Part shown: positions 22,188-33,712 of the stretch, in pieces | Layout: each line of letters opens with the position of its first letter | Position numbering within the stretch: position 1 is the stretch's first letter | Assembly (NCBI GenBank): GCA_930367215.1 | Contig: OV884059.1 | Location: forward strand, 99,064,993 to 99,128,992 | Source of the DNA: Pollenia angustigena | Lineage: Eukaryota; Arthropoda; Insecta; Diptera; Polleniidae | Direction of reading: 5' to 3' | DNA length: 64,000 nucleotides | Translations under genes and position numbers: made by a program | Notes under the pieces: model-generated | What the model saw: the letters and a program-made list of their open reading frames with translations, nothing else | Told to the model about the DNA's origin: nothing | The model's database searches: none

Positions 22188-22439
22188 GACAGGGAAACAT
22201 TTGGAAGGGAAACATTTTGTTTGGTAGCAAATTACAGGTGGGGAAGAGAAAATGGTTTTTGTGTTCGGTACTTGGCGACATGCTTTGTTCTCATTTTCTT
22301 TGTTGACATTTACTTTGCTTTTTGAAAAAAAAAACAACAATATTAACAGAATGTTTCCGGCAACATGTTCGTATGTGTGACCGCGAATGAAAAAACAAAA
22401 GAGAATTCTAGATGTTTTCCTTCCAAATATTCGCTCGTC
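22188..22439. mobile_element. TA-flanked MITE (GACAGGGAAACATTTGGAAGG termini)
   Basis: A 252-bp element with left end GACAGGGAAACATTTGGAAG and right end CTTCCAAATATTCGCTCGTC, inverted over about 27 bp. TA stands on both sides (22186-22187, 22440-22441), fitting Tc1/mariner-type integration. Confidence 0.75.
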
Positions 22440-23093
22440 TAAACTCAGACTTGCTGGCGTATCAGCATAAACCAGTGACTTCACAGGCCTTGAAGTCTAA
22501 TTGACAGTTTATTTTCTCTTAATCAACACATTGCCTTCAATTGTGAAAAAATAAGTTGCGTCATTTAAATCATGAAGTCGCCTATACGTTGCGAAAATCG
22601 ATGGCTGATTTTCATAGTAAATTTGGATAATTCGGTGGCGTTCAAGCATGATAATGTGCCTGAGCAAAAAGTGAGAGCAGTATGACAGTTAATTGAGAGC
22701 TAAACTTTCGTTAGCTCTTTCGGTCTTAAAAACACCCATTATAAAGGAATGGCAATGAACATTTTGAACCTTCCCTACATATATGCAACAAAATTTGGAA
22801 TTTGAACTCATTATATTAGGAGTTTTATTATTAAGTCTTTAATGTTAATTTATTTTAAATTACAATAAGATTGTTAACAGTTTAACTAATATTGATCTTC
22901 TTTCAATGAGTTTGTTGTGTTTTTGATTCTTTGCAAATTTCTTTTACTAAATCAAACTTCAATTTTATATCAGGTGTAATTTTATTTAAATCGGGTAATT
23001 TTGCTTGATCTCAAGTGTAATTTTGAATTTTGTTGGTGGTTACACTGGTGTGCACACCCATTAAAGAGAATTTAACAACATTAACAACAACAT

Positions 23094-23910
23094 CCTAACA
23101 AACACGAAGGTTTGATTTCAAATTGAAAATGATTTGAAATCAAACGTTTTCTCAAACGACAAACGTTTGATAATGATTTGAAAATCATTTGAAAATCATA
23201 GCGTTCTCAAAAAAAGGGGAAATTATTTTCAAATTGAAAAATGCCTTTATTTTCAACTTGCTTTGAAACGTAATTCTCAAATGTTTTTCAAATGTGGATT
23301 ATAATACAATGTGGAATATAAATAAAAATATTTTATTTTTTTTAATATAAATTTTTTATTTATTTAAATAAACTGTGAGATAAACATTCGGCACCATAGC
23401 TTAAAGATTAAATAATGTCCTCTAATTCTTGGAAAGACAAACTACTTGGCTCCCTTTTATTTTGAGGATTGTAGCACCGCGATCGTTCAACAAACTTTCT
23501 TCACTTTCCCGTTTTATTTTCCTTTTTTTCGTATTTTTAATCATTGAAATTACTCACAAATAATTTTTATTTTTCACAAGAAATAAGCTGTTCACTTTAT
23601 ATTAAAATTTATTTTTAATAGTAAAACACATGTAACCGCAAAGTAAAAAATTTAACTTTAATCGCCATTTTTAATGATTACATTTATTTTTCGCTTTAGT
23701 ATTGCCAAATTTATTTTTGATTTGATTTAACATTTGACAAACATTTGACATCAAATTGATAAAACATTTGATATCAAATGTTTATTTTCAAATCATTATC
23801 AATTTGAATTTAAATGTTTAATCAAACAATTGAAAAACGTTTGAGAATTGTGTTTGATGTCAAATGACAAAGTCATTTCATATCAAAGGTTTGACTTCGT
23901 GTTTGTTGGG
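23094..23910. mobile_element. Palindromic element rich in TTTGATTTCAAA-type motifs
   Basis: The left end CCTAACAAACACGAAGGTTTG and right end CTTCGTGTTTGTTGGG are inverted. Both subterminal zones are dense with ATTTGAAAATC, CAAACGTTTGA and TTTGATATCAAATG motifs, many of them self-complementary. About 817 bp, no coding capacity. Confidence 0.8.
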
Positions 23911-23978
23911 ATATGTAAAATTCATACAACGCATACAATCGCAAAATGTAATAGTATTGGTTGCCGAATGCAGCTGTA

Positions 23979-25542
23979 CACCCGTGAAAATAAACTTTGA
24001 CATTTCTTAAGATGATTCCCAAAATATTTTCGCTCTAGCGATAATCTCCAGTCAGCTAAACCGCGTCAAAAAATTTTACAAAAATGGTATTTTTCATAAA
24101 TAAAAAATTCGGTAAATCTTTTTTTGTCCAATGAATGGCCCAATATAATATATATTTAGGAATTCTTTGATTCTGCATTAAAACATTTAAAAAATTTAAC
24201 CACAGACTCGAGATAGCGAGATGTTTATGTCAGTTTTTTGATGATTTTCAATGTGATTTTACGGAAAATTAAAATAACTTGACCATTTTTGTCCGATTTT
24301 CATTTCTAATACGCCGTCAGAAAGGTTTTGAACACCGCTTGGGATCATTTAAAATCTATTTTATAACCAAAAAAGCATATGAGGCTATCAGCGTAGAAGT
24401 GGTGTAACCCACAATTTAATTTGGTTACGGTTCTGCTGTAAGATATGTTCTTTGCACTGTTCTTTACAGTGCAATAGTCGAGTAAGCCAACTGTTTGAAC
24501 CCAAAACATATGGCGCTAGAAACATAGTTTTTGCACGGGCCGTTATCACCAAGTACTTTAGTGCAAGAGTAGTGTTAACTCTCCATTATCTCATAAAAAG
24601 TAGTCTTTTTATTAATATATTTAGTTACTATTAAATTAAACCGTTCATAATCAAAATATTTTAGAGGAAATTTAAAAAAAATTTTGGAAAAATGTAAGTA
24701 TACTTAAAAAAATAATATAATTGCTATCAAGGCACATTTAACAAGGTATATGCACTGGCGAATTCAAATGAATTAGCTGTTTTTCAGAGTATCCTTGTCA
24801 TATGCAAAATACCGAGCGAATGTGCAATCTGTTAGCCAATCGTGTTTAGCAGCTGTTGAGAAAAACCAACCATGTGTCACGCAAACAATATACTGAACTA
24901 AATTCGCGAAAATATTTTTTTTTCCGATATTTTTTTTGATAATTCATTTTAATTTTACATGTTAACTTGCATTTTGTGATTTATTAAATTTGAATACATA
25001 CTTTTAAATATTTTTCTTCAATTTTAATTATACTTTTTTCTTTTTTTTTAATGTCCATTTAAACATGTTTTTCATGAACGGATTAATTTAATGATATTTA
25101 AATATATTAATAAAATATATGCTTTTTGTGGTTATTAAATGGGGTTTTATTGATTGCTAAGTGAATGTTATAAAAACACAGACCAGTTAAGGGTTAATTT
25201 TTTACTAAAATCTCATGGGATGGTCAACACCCGTCTAACGACGTAACAGAAAAAAATGGTTAAGTTATTTAATTTTCATTTTAATCGAATTAAAAAGCAT
25301 AAAAAACTGACATAAACATCTCGCTATCTCGAGTCTGTGCTTAGATTTTTATAATGTTTTAATGTAGAATCAAAGAATTCCTAAATATCTATTATATTTG
25401 GCCACTCATTGGACAACAACAATTTACCAAACTTTTTATTCATGAAAAATAAAATTTTGGACCCTTTTTTGATGCGGTTTAGCAAGAGCCAAAAAAATTA
25501 GGGAATCTAAATAAAACATGTCAAAGTTAGTTTTTAGGAGGG
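23979..25542. mobile_element. Foldback element with ~250-bp inverted arms
   Basis: The left arm (about 23979-24245) and right arm (about 25296-25542) are inverted copies. CAGACTCGAGATAGCGAGAT, ATGTTTATGTCAGTTTTTTGA, GGAATTCTTTGATTCT and AAACCGCGTCAAAAAA appear in the left arm and as complements in the right. The ends CACCCGTGAAAATAAACTTTG and CAAAGTTAGTTTTTAGGAGGG sit next to TA on both sides. The centre is AT-rich and empty. Tc1/mariner-like integration is inferred from TA. Confidence 0.78.
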
Positions 25543-25921
25543 TATATCAACAACTTTTTTTTGAGTTCAATATTTGTACATGCTTTTAGTCATAAGTTCA
25601 TAAATATGATAAAAATTTAATGATCGTTATTTTAATCTGTTTTATATTTATGTATTTTATGTTTATGAATCATTTTTTTTAAGTGATAACGTTCCAAAAC
25701 TCAGAGCTTTCCCATTAGCTTATCTATTTGGAAAAATATGAGTAACACATATACATACTTTATGCTTAAAAAAACCGATGAAGATTTACAAATAATAATA
25801 ATGGGCATATTAACGGCTCAAATCACATTAAAATATTTAAGTTTTTATAACGTTTTAAAAACTTAATTCAAATTTAGCTCCTAAATTGTCATATGTTAAA
25901 TCTTGAAAATATTTATTAAAC

Positions 25922-26005
25922 TGGGGAGTCAACCCAAGGAATGTATACTGGATATACGAATGCGTCATCAAAACTATTCTATTCTACGGAGCAGCTGTTT
26001 GGCAC
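25922..26005 (+). pseudogene. Short LINE reverse-transcriptase fragment
   Basis: One open stretch reads WGVNPRNVYWIYECVIKTIL, then FYGAAVWH. This is the familiar block just after the RT palm in Jockey/R1-type LINEs (WGL.P....WIY..V.RP...YG..VWW). Coding similarity is lost on both sides. A decayed fragment of about 28 residues. Confidence 0.6.
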
Positions 26006-26130
26006 TGAAGGGGAGGAATCATGAAAACAAGGTTGAACTTAAATAAAGAATGGTGGCGATAACGGTAACAGACGCCACTCGGACCACCCCAGCAGGTTAC
26101 CGCTAGACATTCTGGTAAGATAACGGGTCT

Positions 26131-26508
26131 CTACGGCATGGAAAGATTACAAAATCGGACATGCTTCAATCCTGTATGCCACAAAAAGAATATTCCATGA
26201 TACAGTTCACCATGATGAACTTTATATTTAAGTGCTGGTCCATAATTTATCATAGCGCCTATACAGACAGAATTATTAATAAGCTTCATACGTAGCCGAG
26301 ATGCGTCATCGTGAAAATCGTTGTGGCACAAAAGATCCACTGAGTCATAATGCTTATTGCTTCCTAAGGTCCAACTCTGAGAAAAAATAAATATTACTTT
26401 CTCGAATGACTTTTGTTGACTTAATTTGTAGTTAAATATATTTACCCTTATGGGTACAAAGTGCGCTAAACAGATGAGCATATAATCGCAACTGAAGTAG
26501 GGTCTCAC
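26131..26508 (-). other. Unassigned 125-codon open frame
   Basis: The longest open frame in this stretch, from MRPYFSCDYMLIC to CNLSMP. It has no recognisable domain. Directly upstream on the same strand, GGTAAGT (near 26520) would act as a donor just before the ATG, which argues against it being an ordinary coding exon. I list it because the composition is less A/T-biased than its surroundings. Probably chance or a decayed mobile element. Confidence 0.15.
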
Positions 26509-26529
26509 ACAGGTGAAACTTACCGTTTT

Positions 26530-27129
26530 TTTTTATGTTTTTAGTCACAATATTTTTGCTTTATCTTTTCGGTTTTACAAAAAATAACACTGAAAATAAA
26601 ATATTAGTTAATAAAATAAAAAAAAAAAAAACAATAATGATAGATAAGATGCAATCTCTGATAGTGGAGAGTTGTACACTCAAACTTTTAAAAGAAACGG
26701 GGTAAAAATAATCTTTATCTATCCAAACACTATGTGAACTTTAAAGGTGGAAACAGTGTTGCCAATGGTAACTTTTAGGCTGCTTTATTTGTATTTAAAA
26801 AAAAGCAATTTACAAAGCAACTTTTTTTTATATGTTATAACTAGGGATGCGATTTCCATGCAAATGCATGTTTTTTGTCGATAGTCGAAGATCGCTGTCG
26901 ACCAATTATCTTTCCGAATCATTAAATTTGCGTTAGAGTGGCATCGATTTGTTTTTGCATATTTTTGCATATTTTAATATTTTTGAGTGATATATTTTTT
27001 AAATTTCCATATTATAAAATAAATTTATAAAAAAAATTTCGAAATACACAAAACAAGTCTTCCAAAAAAAATTTAAGATCAATAAATACATTTTTTTTTG
27101 GAAAAAGATTTTCAAAAGGAAGACAGAAG
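26530..27129. other. AT-rich spacer
   Basis: Simple A runs and nothing I can assign. It could contain further decayed sequence upstream of the hAT relic. Confidence 0.4.
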
Positions 27130-27207
27130 ATCCTTCTATTTTTAACCGGTGCAGCACCTTACATGTTTAAGGCTGCCAATGAGCTTAAAATATTTTATCC
27201 AAAACGG
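27130..27207 (+). pseudogene. hAT-like transposase relic, upstream piece
   Basis: Translation reads ILLFLTGAAPYMFKAANELK, then IFYPK. This corresponds to the DAAPYMVKAG..L..FYPK region seen, from memory, in many insect hAT-derived or BED-type transposase-like proteins. In those proteins it is followed by a (H)VTCLAH block and then by the V(K)NIFLKAPLRV block, which appears here at 28505. The two pieces are therefore one gene split by later insertions. Confidence 0.6.
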
Positions 27208-27662
27208 CTTACACCAAAGAGAGGTAGAGACCTGTTCTAGTTTTAACACTTTCTATGAATAAGACCTATCACTTTTACATGGGGTTGTCATTGGAGGGGG
27301 TCAATTGACACCATTTGACAAGTCAAAAATCTATTCTCAATGGACGTGTTTAGTGACAGTTACTAAAATGTAGTATTATTTCAATGCGATGTAGTATTAT
27401 TTCAATAAAACAAGTCCTAGAATTAAATTCAAGAGCCAAATTTTAGAAAGCGCCAAAAAATCTATCACACCACCGGTGAAGACTGTACTGTAATTCATTT
27501 TGTTTTCTACCTTTTTGTTCTTCATAAACCAGTTACATGATTGGTTCTCCTTTCACTGGTCATGAGTTTTTTCTTTCTGTACCTGTTATATTTTCACAAC
27601 TCCCAGGACCAGTCTGTGAGACCAATTGACACAAATTTCCCGCAGGGATGTTACTTGCTTGT

Positions 27663-28454
27663 CATATGGGCAAATCCTGCGTGACGAACGCTACATTCGC
27701 ATGCGTTTTCTGATTGAAAAATAAACATTTTTTGGTCTTTCAAAAAAGAAAGCTTCAACTTATATATAGTATTTAGTGACATTAATATGAACTTACTAAC
27801 GGCATATATCATAATTTCTTAGCAAGTATTTGTTGCGAAATAATTGATCACTAAGTTTTGTGACGCACGCTACAAAAAGTGGAAGTAACTTCAAAGGTTG
27901 AAGTGCGTTTTCCTAATTTTAAGCGAATTTTGTATGAAAAGGTATACAAAATCTAATTCCTAAAAGAAAGATGACTATAAGAGAATTCTAAACGCACTTA
28001 TTCGCAGCCAAAATATGTTGTGATTTTTTGACAAAAGCCGTGAACACTTTGTGACTCACGCTACGTAACGCACGCTAAACTTTTTCCATTAGTATTTTTT
28101 TATTATATTTTATTTATTTTAACAAAACAAATTATATTTTTATGAATTGCATTTCTTAAACTAAAATTTTAACTTATGAATATCAACTTTTTTTAACGAA
28201 ATTTATATTTTGATAAGTCTGCTGTAAGTGCTATTTTAAGCACAAAAATCACCTAAAATAATGCTAAATTCACGTATAACATTAAGAAATCAGCAGTGGG
28301 GTAGGATTTGGTAAAAATTATTGCATTAATGGTCATTGAAATACATATTTTTTAATATAAAAATGAAATTATACATCTAGTCTTATATTCCATTTAAAAA
28401 AATTCATTTGAAAAATTTTTGGTTGGTGGACTATTTTTGGGATTTGCCCATATG
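27663..28454. mobile_element. Inverted-repeat element with repeated GACGCACGCTA motifs
   Basis: Termini CATATGGGCAAATCC and GGATTTGCCCATATG are inverted. Inside, GACGAACGCTAC (27682), GACGCACGCTAC (about 27862) and GACTCACGCTACGTAACGCACGCTA (about 28051-28078) repeat a GACKCACGCTA motif. About 792 bp. It sits between the two pieces of the hAT transposase relic. I found no clear target duplication. Confidence 0.65.
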
Positions 28455-28504
28455 GGTGGTACTGAGGTGTAGAGGAAATTAAAAGTAAATTCAATAGTAT
28501 TGAT

Positions 28505-29155
28505 TTATTGGTTTCATACGTGAAAAATATATTTTTAAAGGCTCCTTTACGAGTTACAATTTTTTATGAAATGTATCCCTTGGTACCCTTACCACCGCAG
28601 TCAGTATTAACTTGGCTAGATGCTGTCGAATGCTATTCAAAAAAATTTTAGCAATTAAAAAATTTTATTGTAGAACTTGTTGCTACCGGGGCTTATGCAA
28701 TTACAAAGGTAAAGGAAATATTAAATTTAAATAACATTAAAAGTCAATTAGCAGTTGTATTTTCCCACTACGGATATATTGGTGTAACAATAACTAAATT
28801 TGAGGAATATTGTTCACTTAGAACAACTCAAGTCAAATTAACTGATATGCAGAAAGTAAAATTAACAATGTTGAAGGAAGAATAGCCCGACCAATTAAAA
28901 AATCCAAATGTTTTGCAAAAAAATTAAGGATTTCAAAAAATAAATCAAATTTCAACTATTTTTGATCTGGAATCAAATGTGGGATTTGAATAAGAAAATT
29001 AATATTCTCCAAATGAAATGGCATCCTTCAAGTATGCTCCTATAACACCGGTTAGAGTTGGAAGCTCATTTTTCATGTCCTAAATGTTTTTGCTGCCGAA
29101 CAGACAAAGGCTTACCTTTTGATAATATAAAAAAGTATTTATTTGTTTACGTAAA
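28505..29155 (+). pseudogene. hAT-like transposase relic, C-terminal piece
   Basis: Translation shows LLVSYVKNIFLKAPLRVTIF, EMYPLVPLPPQSVLTWLDAV, YAITKVKEILNLNNIKSQLA and TITKFEEYCSL, then, after stops, MASFKYAPITPVRV and DNIKKYLFVYVNK. This order (KAP.RV, PLPP..LT.W..A, SQLA...Y......ITK.E, YAPIT..VE.SF, F.N...YL) is that of hAT-superfamily transposases, ending in the dimerisation region. At least three in-frame stops and a frameshift make it non-functional. The assignment is from recalled family patterns. Confidence 0.68.
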
Positions 29156-29628
29156 CAAAAATTTTAATTAGTTATTTAAACTAAGTTTTAAAAAATATAA
29201 GACTGAACTTTTTATTTTTATTTTGTTTGTTTTAAAAAAATAAAAAAAACGCCTTTTTAATGAAAATGTTCCAGATTTCAGTGCATATTTTTTTATTTTT
29301 TTAAGGCATATTTTGGAGTTTTAAGTGTCCTTAAGCGATATCGCTTTATACAACGTAAATCCCTGTTAAATGTGGATACTTGGAGAAACTTAGCCGGGAG
29401 TGTTATACATAATATGTATATTATACATGTATATGACATAAATATAACATATATAGACCGATTCCAACCCAATTTGGTCACATGATTTAAATTGCAATAA
29501 ATAATTTTATCACCAACATTTTAGATGGTTTAAGCCTCTATTCCTCGATTACATTTGTACAGGATCTTAGTAAAATCATGGATTGATTGATGTGTCAATA
29601 TCCGGCTGGGCATTAATTGTCAAAATGC

Positions 29629-31041
29629 CACTAGTACAATAACTAGAACAAGAGGTACTAGCGGGGCTACAGTTTTTATATCAAAGTACTAGTGCTTATG
29701 ACTACCAGAACTCGATGTTGTACAAGGTCACCACTTGAAGGCTGATACAATTTTTTGTAAAAAACTAAAATCCGAGTACATATTTGTATTTTGATAAATT
29801 TAAGAATTTGATTTCAAATCATTTATTTATGCCATTTTTATACCCTTCACCAAAGGTAAAAGGGTATATATAACTTTGTCATTCCGTTTGTAATTTCTAC
29901 AATATTGATTTTAGACCGTATAAAGTACAAACATATATTCTGGATCCTTATGAGAAGGAAAGTTTAAATTTGGTTGTCCGTCTGTCCGTCTTTCCATCTG
30001 TTCTTCTGCCTTTTGAAATGGGTTTTCCAAAGTCCCCAGATATGATGGGGACTTGGTTTGTATATATTTGTATCAGGTATGCTTATTATTATTTTGCTAT
30101 TGAAATTCAGCCAGATCGGTCCAAAAATAGCTGAGATATGAGCAAAGAACCACGACTACCTCTAATTTATCAAAAATCCCTTGTTGTTGTACTTTTATTA
30201 CTTTTTTCTGTATATCTGGAAATGGCAAGAGCCAAAGGTTCCAAATTAGGTACAAACATTTAGGATATCAATACACAGCATTCCACAAAATGTGGGTGGG
30301 ATTGGAGAAGTGGGCGTGGTACCTCCCTTACGGAAAATATCAAAAATTTTATAAAAACCTGACTTCTTCGGCTGTCGTATGACCTATGGTTACGCCTTGT
30401 ATATCAAAAGATCGAAAATCTTTAGTATGACTAAAATAAAATTTTTTTTATTTTCATATTTTTTTATCTTTTATCTTCCTGAGTCCAAGTTTAACAGCTC
30501 AAGTAAATAGAAAATTTGTTCTTCAACACGTCGGTATATAAATCTGTCAAATCGGTTAAAAAATGGCTAAGTTATAACCAAAATACTGAAATCCCAAAAA
30601 TTACTCTTTTTTAATTCAGTTTGTTTCTAAACATATTTAATAGTACGCAAGCATGTACAAATAATTAAATGCAATAAAGCGATTAATACTACATGTATAA
30701 ATAAACATATATTTAGATATACTTATATATAAACTTCTGCACTTTCCCAACCATGGTGAAGGGTATATAAGATTCGGCATAGCATAGAAAATAGAACTCT
30801 TACTTGTTATTATAACAAAATGTTAAAATGCAAAGAGCAAATTTTTTTTATACACAAAAACTAGTAACAAACCGGTTCCTAAACACCAAAATTGGTCCAC
30901 ATGTACTAGTACAAGGCTAAATCCAATAGTACTAGTGATTTTCCAAGCACACTTAATGCAAAATTAACCAATCAGATGGTATAGAAAAGTTTACAGTTGA
31001 TAACTAGTACTGGATATTTTTGTACTAGTTTGGTACTAGTT
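29629..31041. mobile_element. ACTAGT-rich element enclosing a mini-me-like repeat
   Basis: The left part has CCACTAGTACAATAACTAG, AGGTACTAGC and AAGTACTAGTGC. The right part has AACTAGTAAC, TGTACTAGTACAAGG, AGTACTAGTGA, ACTAGTACTGG, GTACTAGTTTGG and TACTAGTTCAATCC. About ten ACTAGT or GTACTAG motifs are confined to these two zones, with a mini-me-like repeat (29841-30810) between them. It looks like a transposon with subterminal binding sites. The exact ends are uncertain. Confidence 0.55.
29841..30810. repeat. mini-me-like repeat, near complete
   Basis: Starts TACCCTTCACCAAAGGTAAA and ends ATGGTGAAGGGTATATAAG, then ATTCGGCATAGC and CTCTTACTTGTTAT. The inner part has GTATAAAGTACAAACATAT, GGATCCTTATGAGAAG and a GTCCGTCTGTCCGTC run. 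The ends are inverted over TACCCTTCACC. The AACAAGTAAGA terminus (in inverse) recurs near 38017, 41345, 47750 and 50860. The family name is recalled, not searched. Confidence 0.65.
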
Positions 31042-31080
31042 CAATCCCAAACACGGACACTCGGCTAGACAGCCAACAAG

Positions 31081-31337
31081 TCGAGCCATAACCGCAGAAA
31101 TAGCTCAAGTGACATCATTTTAAATTTTCGCTTTTTTAATAAATTAATTAATTGGCGAAACTTGCATCATTTCCTAAAATTGTATGGTCATACAAGCTAC
31201 CGTTACGATTTTATAGCAAACACAATTTTAGCTTAAGCGCCATTTCTACTATGTTTTCTTTTTTTTATAATAAAAAGAACCTTCTTTTGTAAAATTTTGT
31301 TTTTGCCGCTTAAGCTTTTTCTGCGGTTATGGCTCGA
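31081..31337. mobile_element. Palindromic MITE (TCGAGCCATAACCGCAGAAA termini)
   Basis: A 257-bp element. The left end TCGAGCCATAACCGCAGAAA and right end TTTCTGCGGTTATGGCTCGA (with one extra T) are inverted, and GCTTAAGC-type pairing continues inward. No coding capacity. Confidence 0.82.
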
Positions 31338-31339
31338 AA

Positions 31340-32470
31340 TGATAAACAGGCGATCGGTGTAGTAAAAGATATATTTCTATCAATTTTTTCGTTAGTAATT
31401 TCAGCATAAACGTTTAATACTGTTCTTACCTGAGGTTGTGTAGGCTAAAATGACTTTTCCAAATGTCGCTTTGTTAGGTCCATAATTGACAATAACGACA
31501 ATGCGAATTCAGTATTAATCGTCTATATTTTGAGACATGTTAAATTTAAAATCGATTGAATTGTAAATTAAGAAGCAAATGTTGATTCACACACATAAGG
31601 TTTGTGACCTGAGTTTTTAGAAAGAAAATGGAAAGCTATACGGACTTGACCGTACTTTAAAATCTTAGTTTTTTCTTTTGTTGTCGTATTCGTAGAACTC
31701 TACATAAGTTTAAGGAAAAATAAAGCATATTAACATTAACGCATGTTGAGAAAAATAACACCAGTTAACGTGTGAATCACAATTAACGAAAATATAGATA
31801 TTTAATATTTGATGTTCAAATAGTATATGGTAACACTGCGCTCAAAACCCAAAAGTGTGGGTATGTATTAGTACGTTCGTTTCGTCTGCCTACTGCGATA
31901 AAGAACTTATTTTAGTTAAATTTTATTCTCAATTAAAAACGGATTAAAAAAAAACAATTAATATTTTTATATTTACTATGAACAAATCGAAGTAAATAAT
32001 TGTCTCTAAGGTTTTGATTGCGGCTGCTTAAAAAAAGACAAGCTTTAAATTTCAAAGAAAAAAACATTTTTAAAATGATAACGTACGATATTGTTTTTAA
32101 GGTCTAACGATAATAATTCGATAGGAAATAAATATGAAGCGTACGAAAGGTTGTGTGTTTTTGGGCCATCAATTTTTTTTACGATGGTAAATATTTTGGT
32201 GACTTTTTAACGAAATTTATTTTAAGTAACAACACTAATCAAATATTAAATACCAAATTTAGTAAATATTTTAGTTCATATCCGTGTTGGCAAGTGAGTG
32301 AGTGGAAAAAGTAAACGAAATTTTATTTTTAAGAAAAATTAAAAAAAAACATCAAGAAATATTAAGAAAATAAAAATTAAATATTGTCATAAAAAAATTC
32401 TTGTAAGAGATGTAAAGAAGTAATATAATTTTAATAATATTAACAAACATTTTAATTAAAAAAAATTAAA
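31340..32470. other. AT-rich sequence, possible leader of the 32484 exon
   Basis: No element ends were recognised. From about 32280 the sequence is A-rich and poor in ATG, as in fly 5' leaders, and runs directly into the candidate start at 32484. Promoter elements could not be placed with confidence. Confidence 0.3.
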
Positions 32471-32483
32471 AAAGCATACAATT

Positions 32484-32528
32484 ATGGATAAAATGGATTT
32501 ATTCTTTGAAAAGTTTTTAAGAAAAAGG
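32484..32528 (+). CDS. Candidate 15-codon first coding exon
   Basis: Reads MDKMDLFFEKFLRKR and is followed directly by GTAAGT (32529-32534), a consensus fly donor, so the exon ends in phase 0 at AGG|GTAAGT. The start lies in an AT-rich leader with no better upstream ATG for about 100 bp; its context is ACAATTATGG. The peptide is charged and amphipathic with no known motif. Nothing downstream in the window can be assigned as exon 2. Size, leader texture and splice site support it. The shortness means chance is a serious alternative. Confidence 0.35.
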
Positions 32529-32873
32529 GTAAGTTTTTGTCGTTTTTTAATAAATTAGTTAAAATTTATTTTAAAAGAAAAAATGACTAATTTTGTTCTT
32601 AATCAATTCTATTGTCGATATCCGTTATTATTAATTTATAAATAAATTCCACTACAATGAGTATTTTTTAATATTTGTATTGGCAAAGATAACGGAAATC
32701 TTATCTTTTTTACACTTTACGATGTGTTAAACTTTTGTGCCATTTTTACACACGAAAGCTTTAAATTTACTATGAAAAGCTCTTTATTTTCAATGTTTTG
32801 TCGTTATTATTATTTTAACTAAAAACTTTACGGAAAACAATAATTTATATGTACAATGTCATATCGCTTAAGG

Positions 32874-33480
32874 TGCATGTAGACGACATGTTTTTTACAT
32901 CTGACTTGTCAACTTTTCAAGTCACATGTAATTGTGCATGGTTGTCAAAATGGCTGTTTTACAGAAGGTTTATAATATTCGGTCACAAACGAACATGTTA
33001 TTTGCTTCTGACATTGTCTCTGTTTTTTTCCATAGTTGTTACAAAAACCAAAATAAAAATGCCGCCACGAAAGTTTGTATTTACGCCGTTAAATAATTTA
33101 GCCATCTTAACATATTTTTCTTTTAATTCAAAGATACCAATTTAGGATTTTATAATGAAACGGTTTTTATATATATAATTACATAAATTCTATTCAATGG
33201 TGCGATGATTATATATATTTCAGTATTGTAAAATATTAACTTCAGCCGGCTAATGATTCCGTCAATAGTGCACGCCGCTGCCGGTTTCTTCACGGCATAG
33301 AGTTCTGATGTCAGATGGTTTGTCAGAAGAAAATAGAGCACGCTCTAATTGAAATTTTGTCAGATGACTTTGCATCTGACTTCTACAGAAGCAAAGTTTA
33401 AAAGGTAACACACGACATGTATGTATTTTGCAGTGGGAAATTTGACATGTCAGATGACAAAAACATGTCGTGTAGCTGCA
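32874..33480. mobile_element. Inverted-repeat element (TGTAGACGACATGTTTTT termini)
   Basis: The left end GCATGTAGACGACATGTTTT, then ACATCTGAC, and right end GTCAGATG, then ACAAAAACATGTCGTGTAGC, are inverted over about 30 bp. Inner GACATGTC and CATCTGAC motifs recur (near 33362, 33368 and 33444). About 607 bp, no coding capacity; open frames inside are not credible genes. Confidence 0.72.
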
Positions 33481-33712
33481 ATAACGTCATAAGTCAGAAA
33501 TCTAACATTTTAACTCAATTAACAACACATAGTAAATAAGGTGTCTTATAAAGTGGTAAATATTTCATATGAAGATATTGTAAACGTAACTTCATATTAA
33601 GAGAAGAATTAAATTTTCTTTCCCCTTATGTTGTGTGTAAATTTAAAACCAAGGATGGCAACCGAAACGAATTTCCGTATCCTATTATTTCGGTATTGGT
33701 ATCGGTATTAAG

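Larger units (their letters stand above)
20161..23047. mobile_element. 2.9-kb hAT-like element with perfect 8-bp target duplication, GGGTAATT-rich
   Basis: The left end CAGTGTTGTGGGTAATTACC follows GTGTGCAC (20153-20160). The right end GGTGGTTACACTG is followed by the same GTGTGCAC (23048-23055). CAGTG termini and an 8-bp duplication fit hAT. GGGTAATT or TGTAATT motifs recur near both ends. Inside are a palindromic element (20233-21592), which carries its own nested insertions, and a TA-flanked MITE (22188-22439). I see no transposase. Confidence 0.9.

Noticed and set aside
22560..22740. Possible protein MKSPIRCENRWLIFIVNLDN at about 22570
   Set aside because: About 38 codons with no recognisable family and no splice sites.
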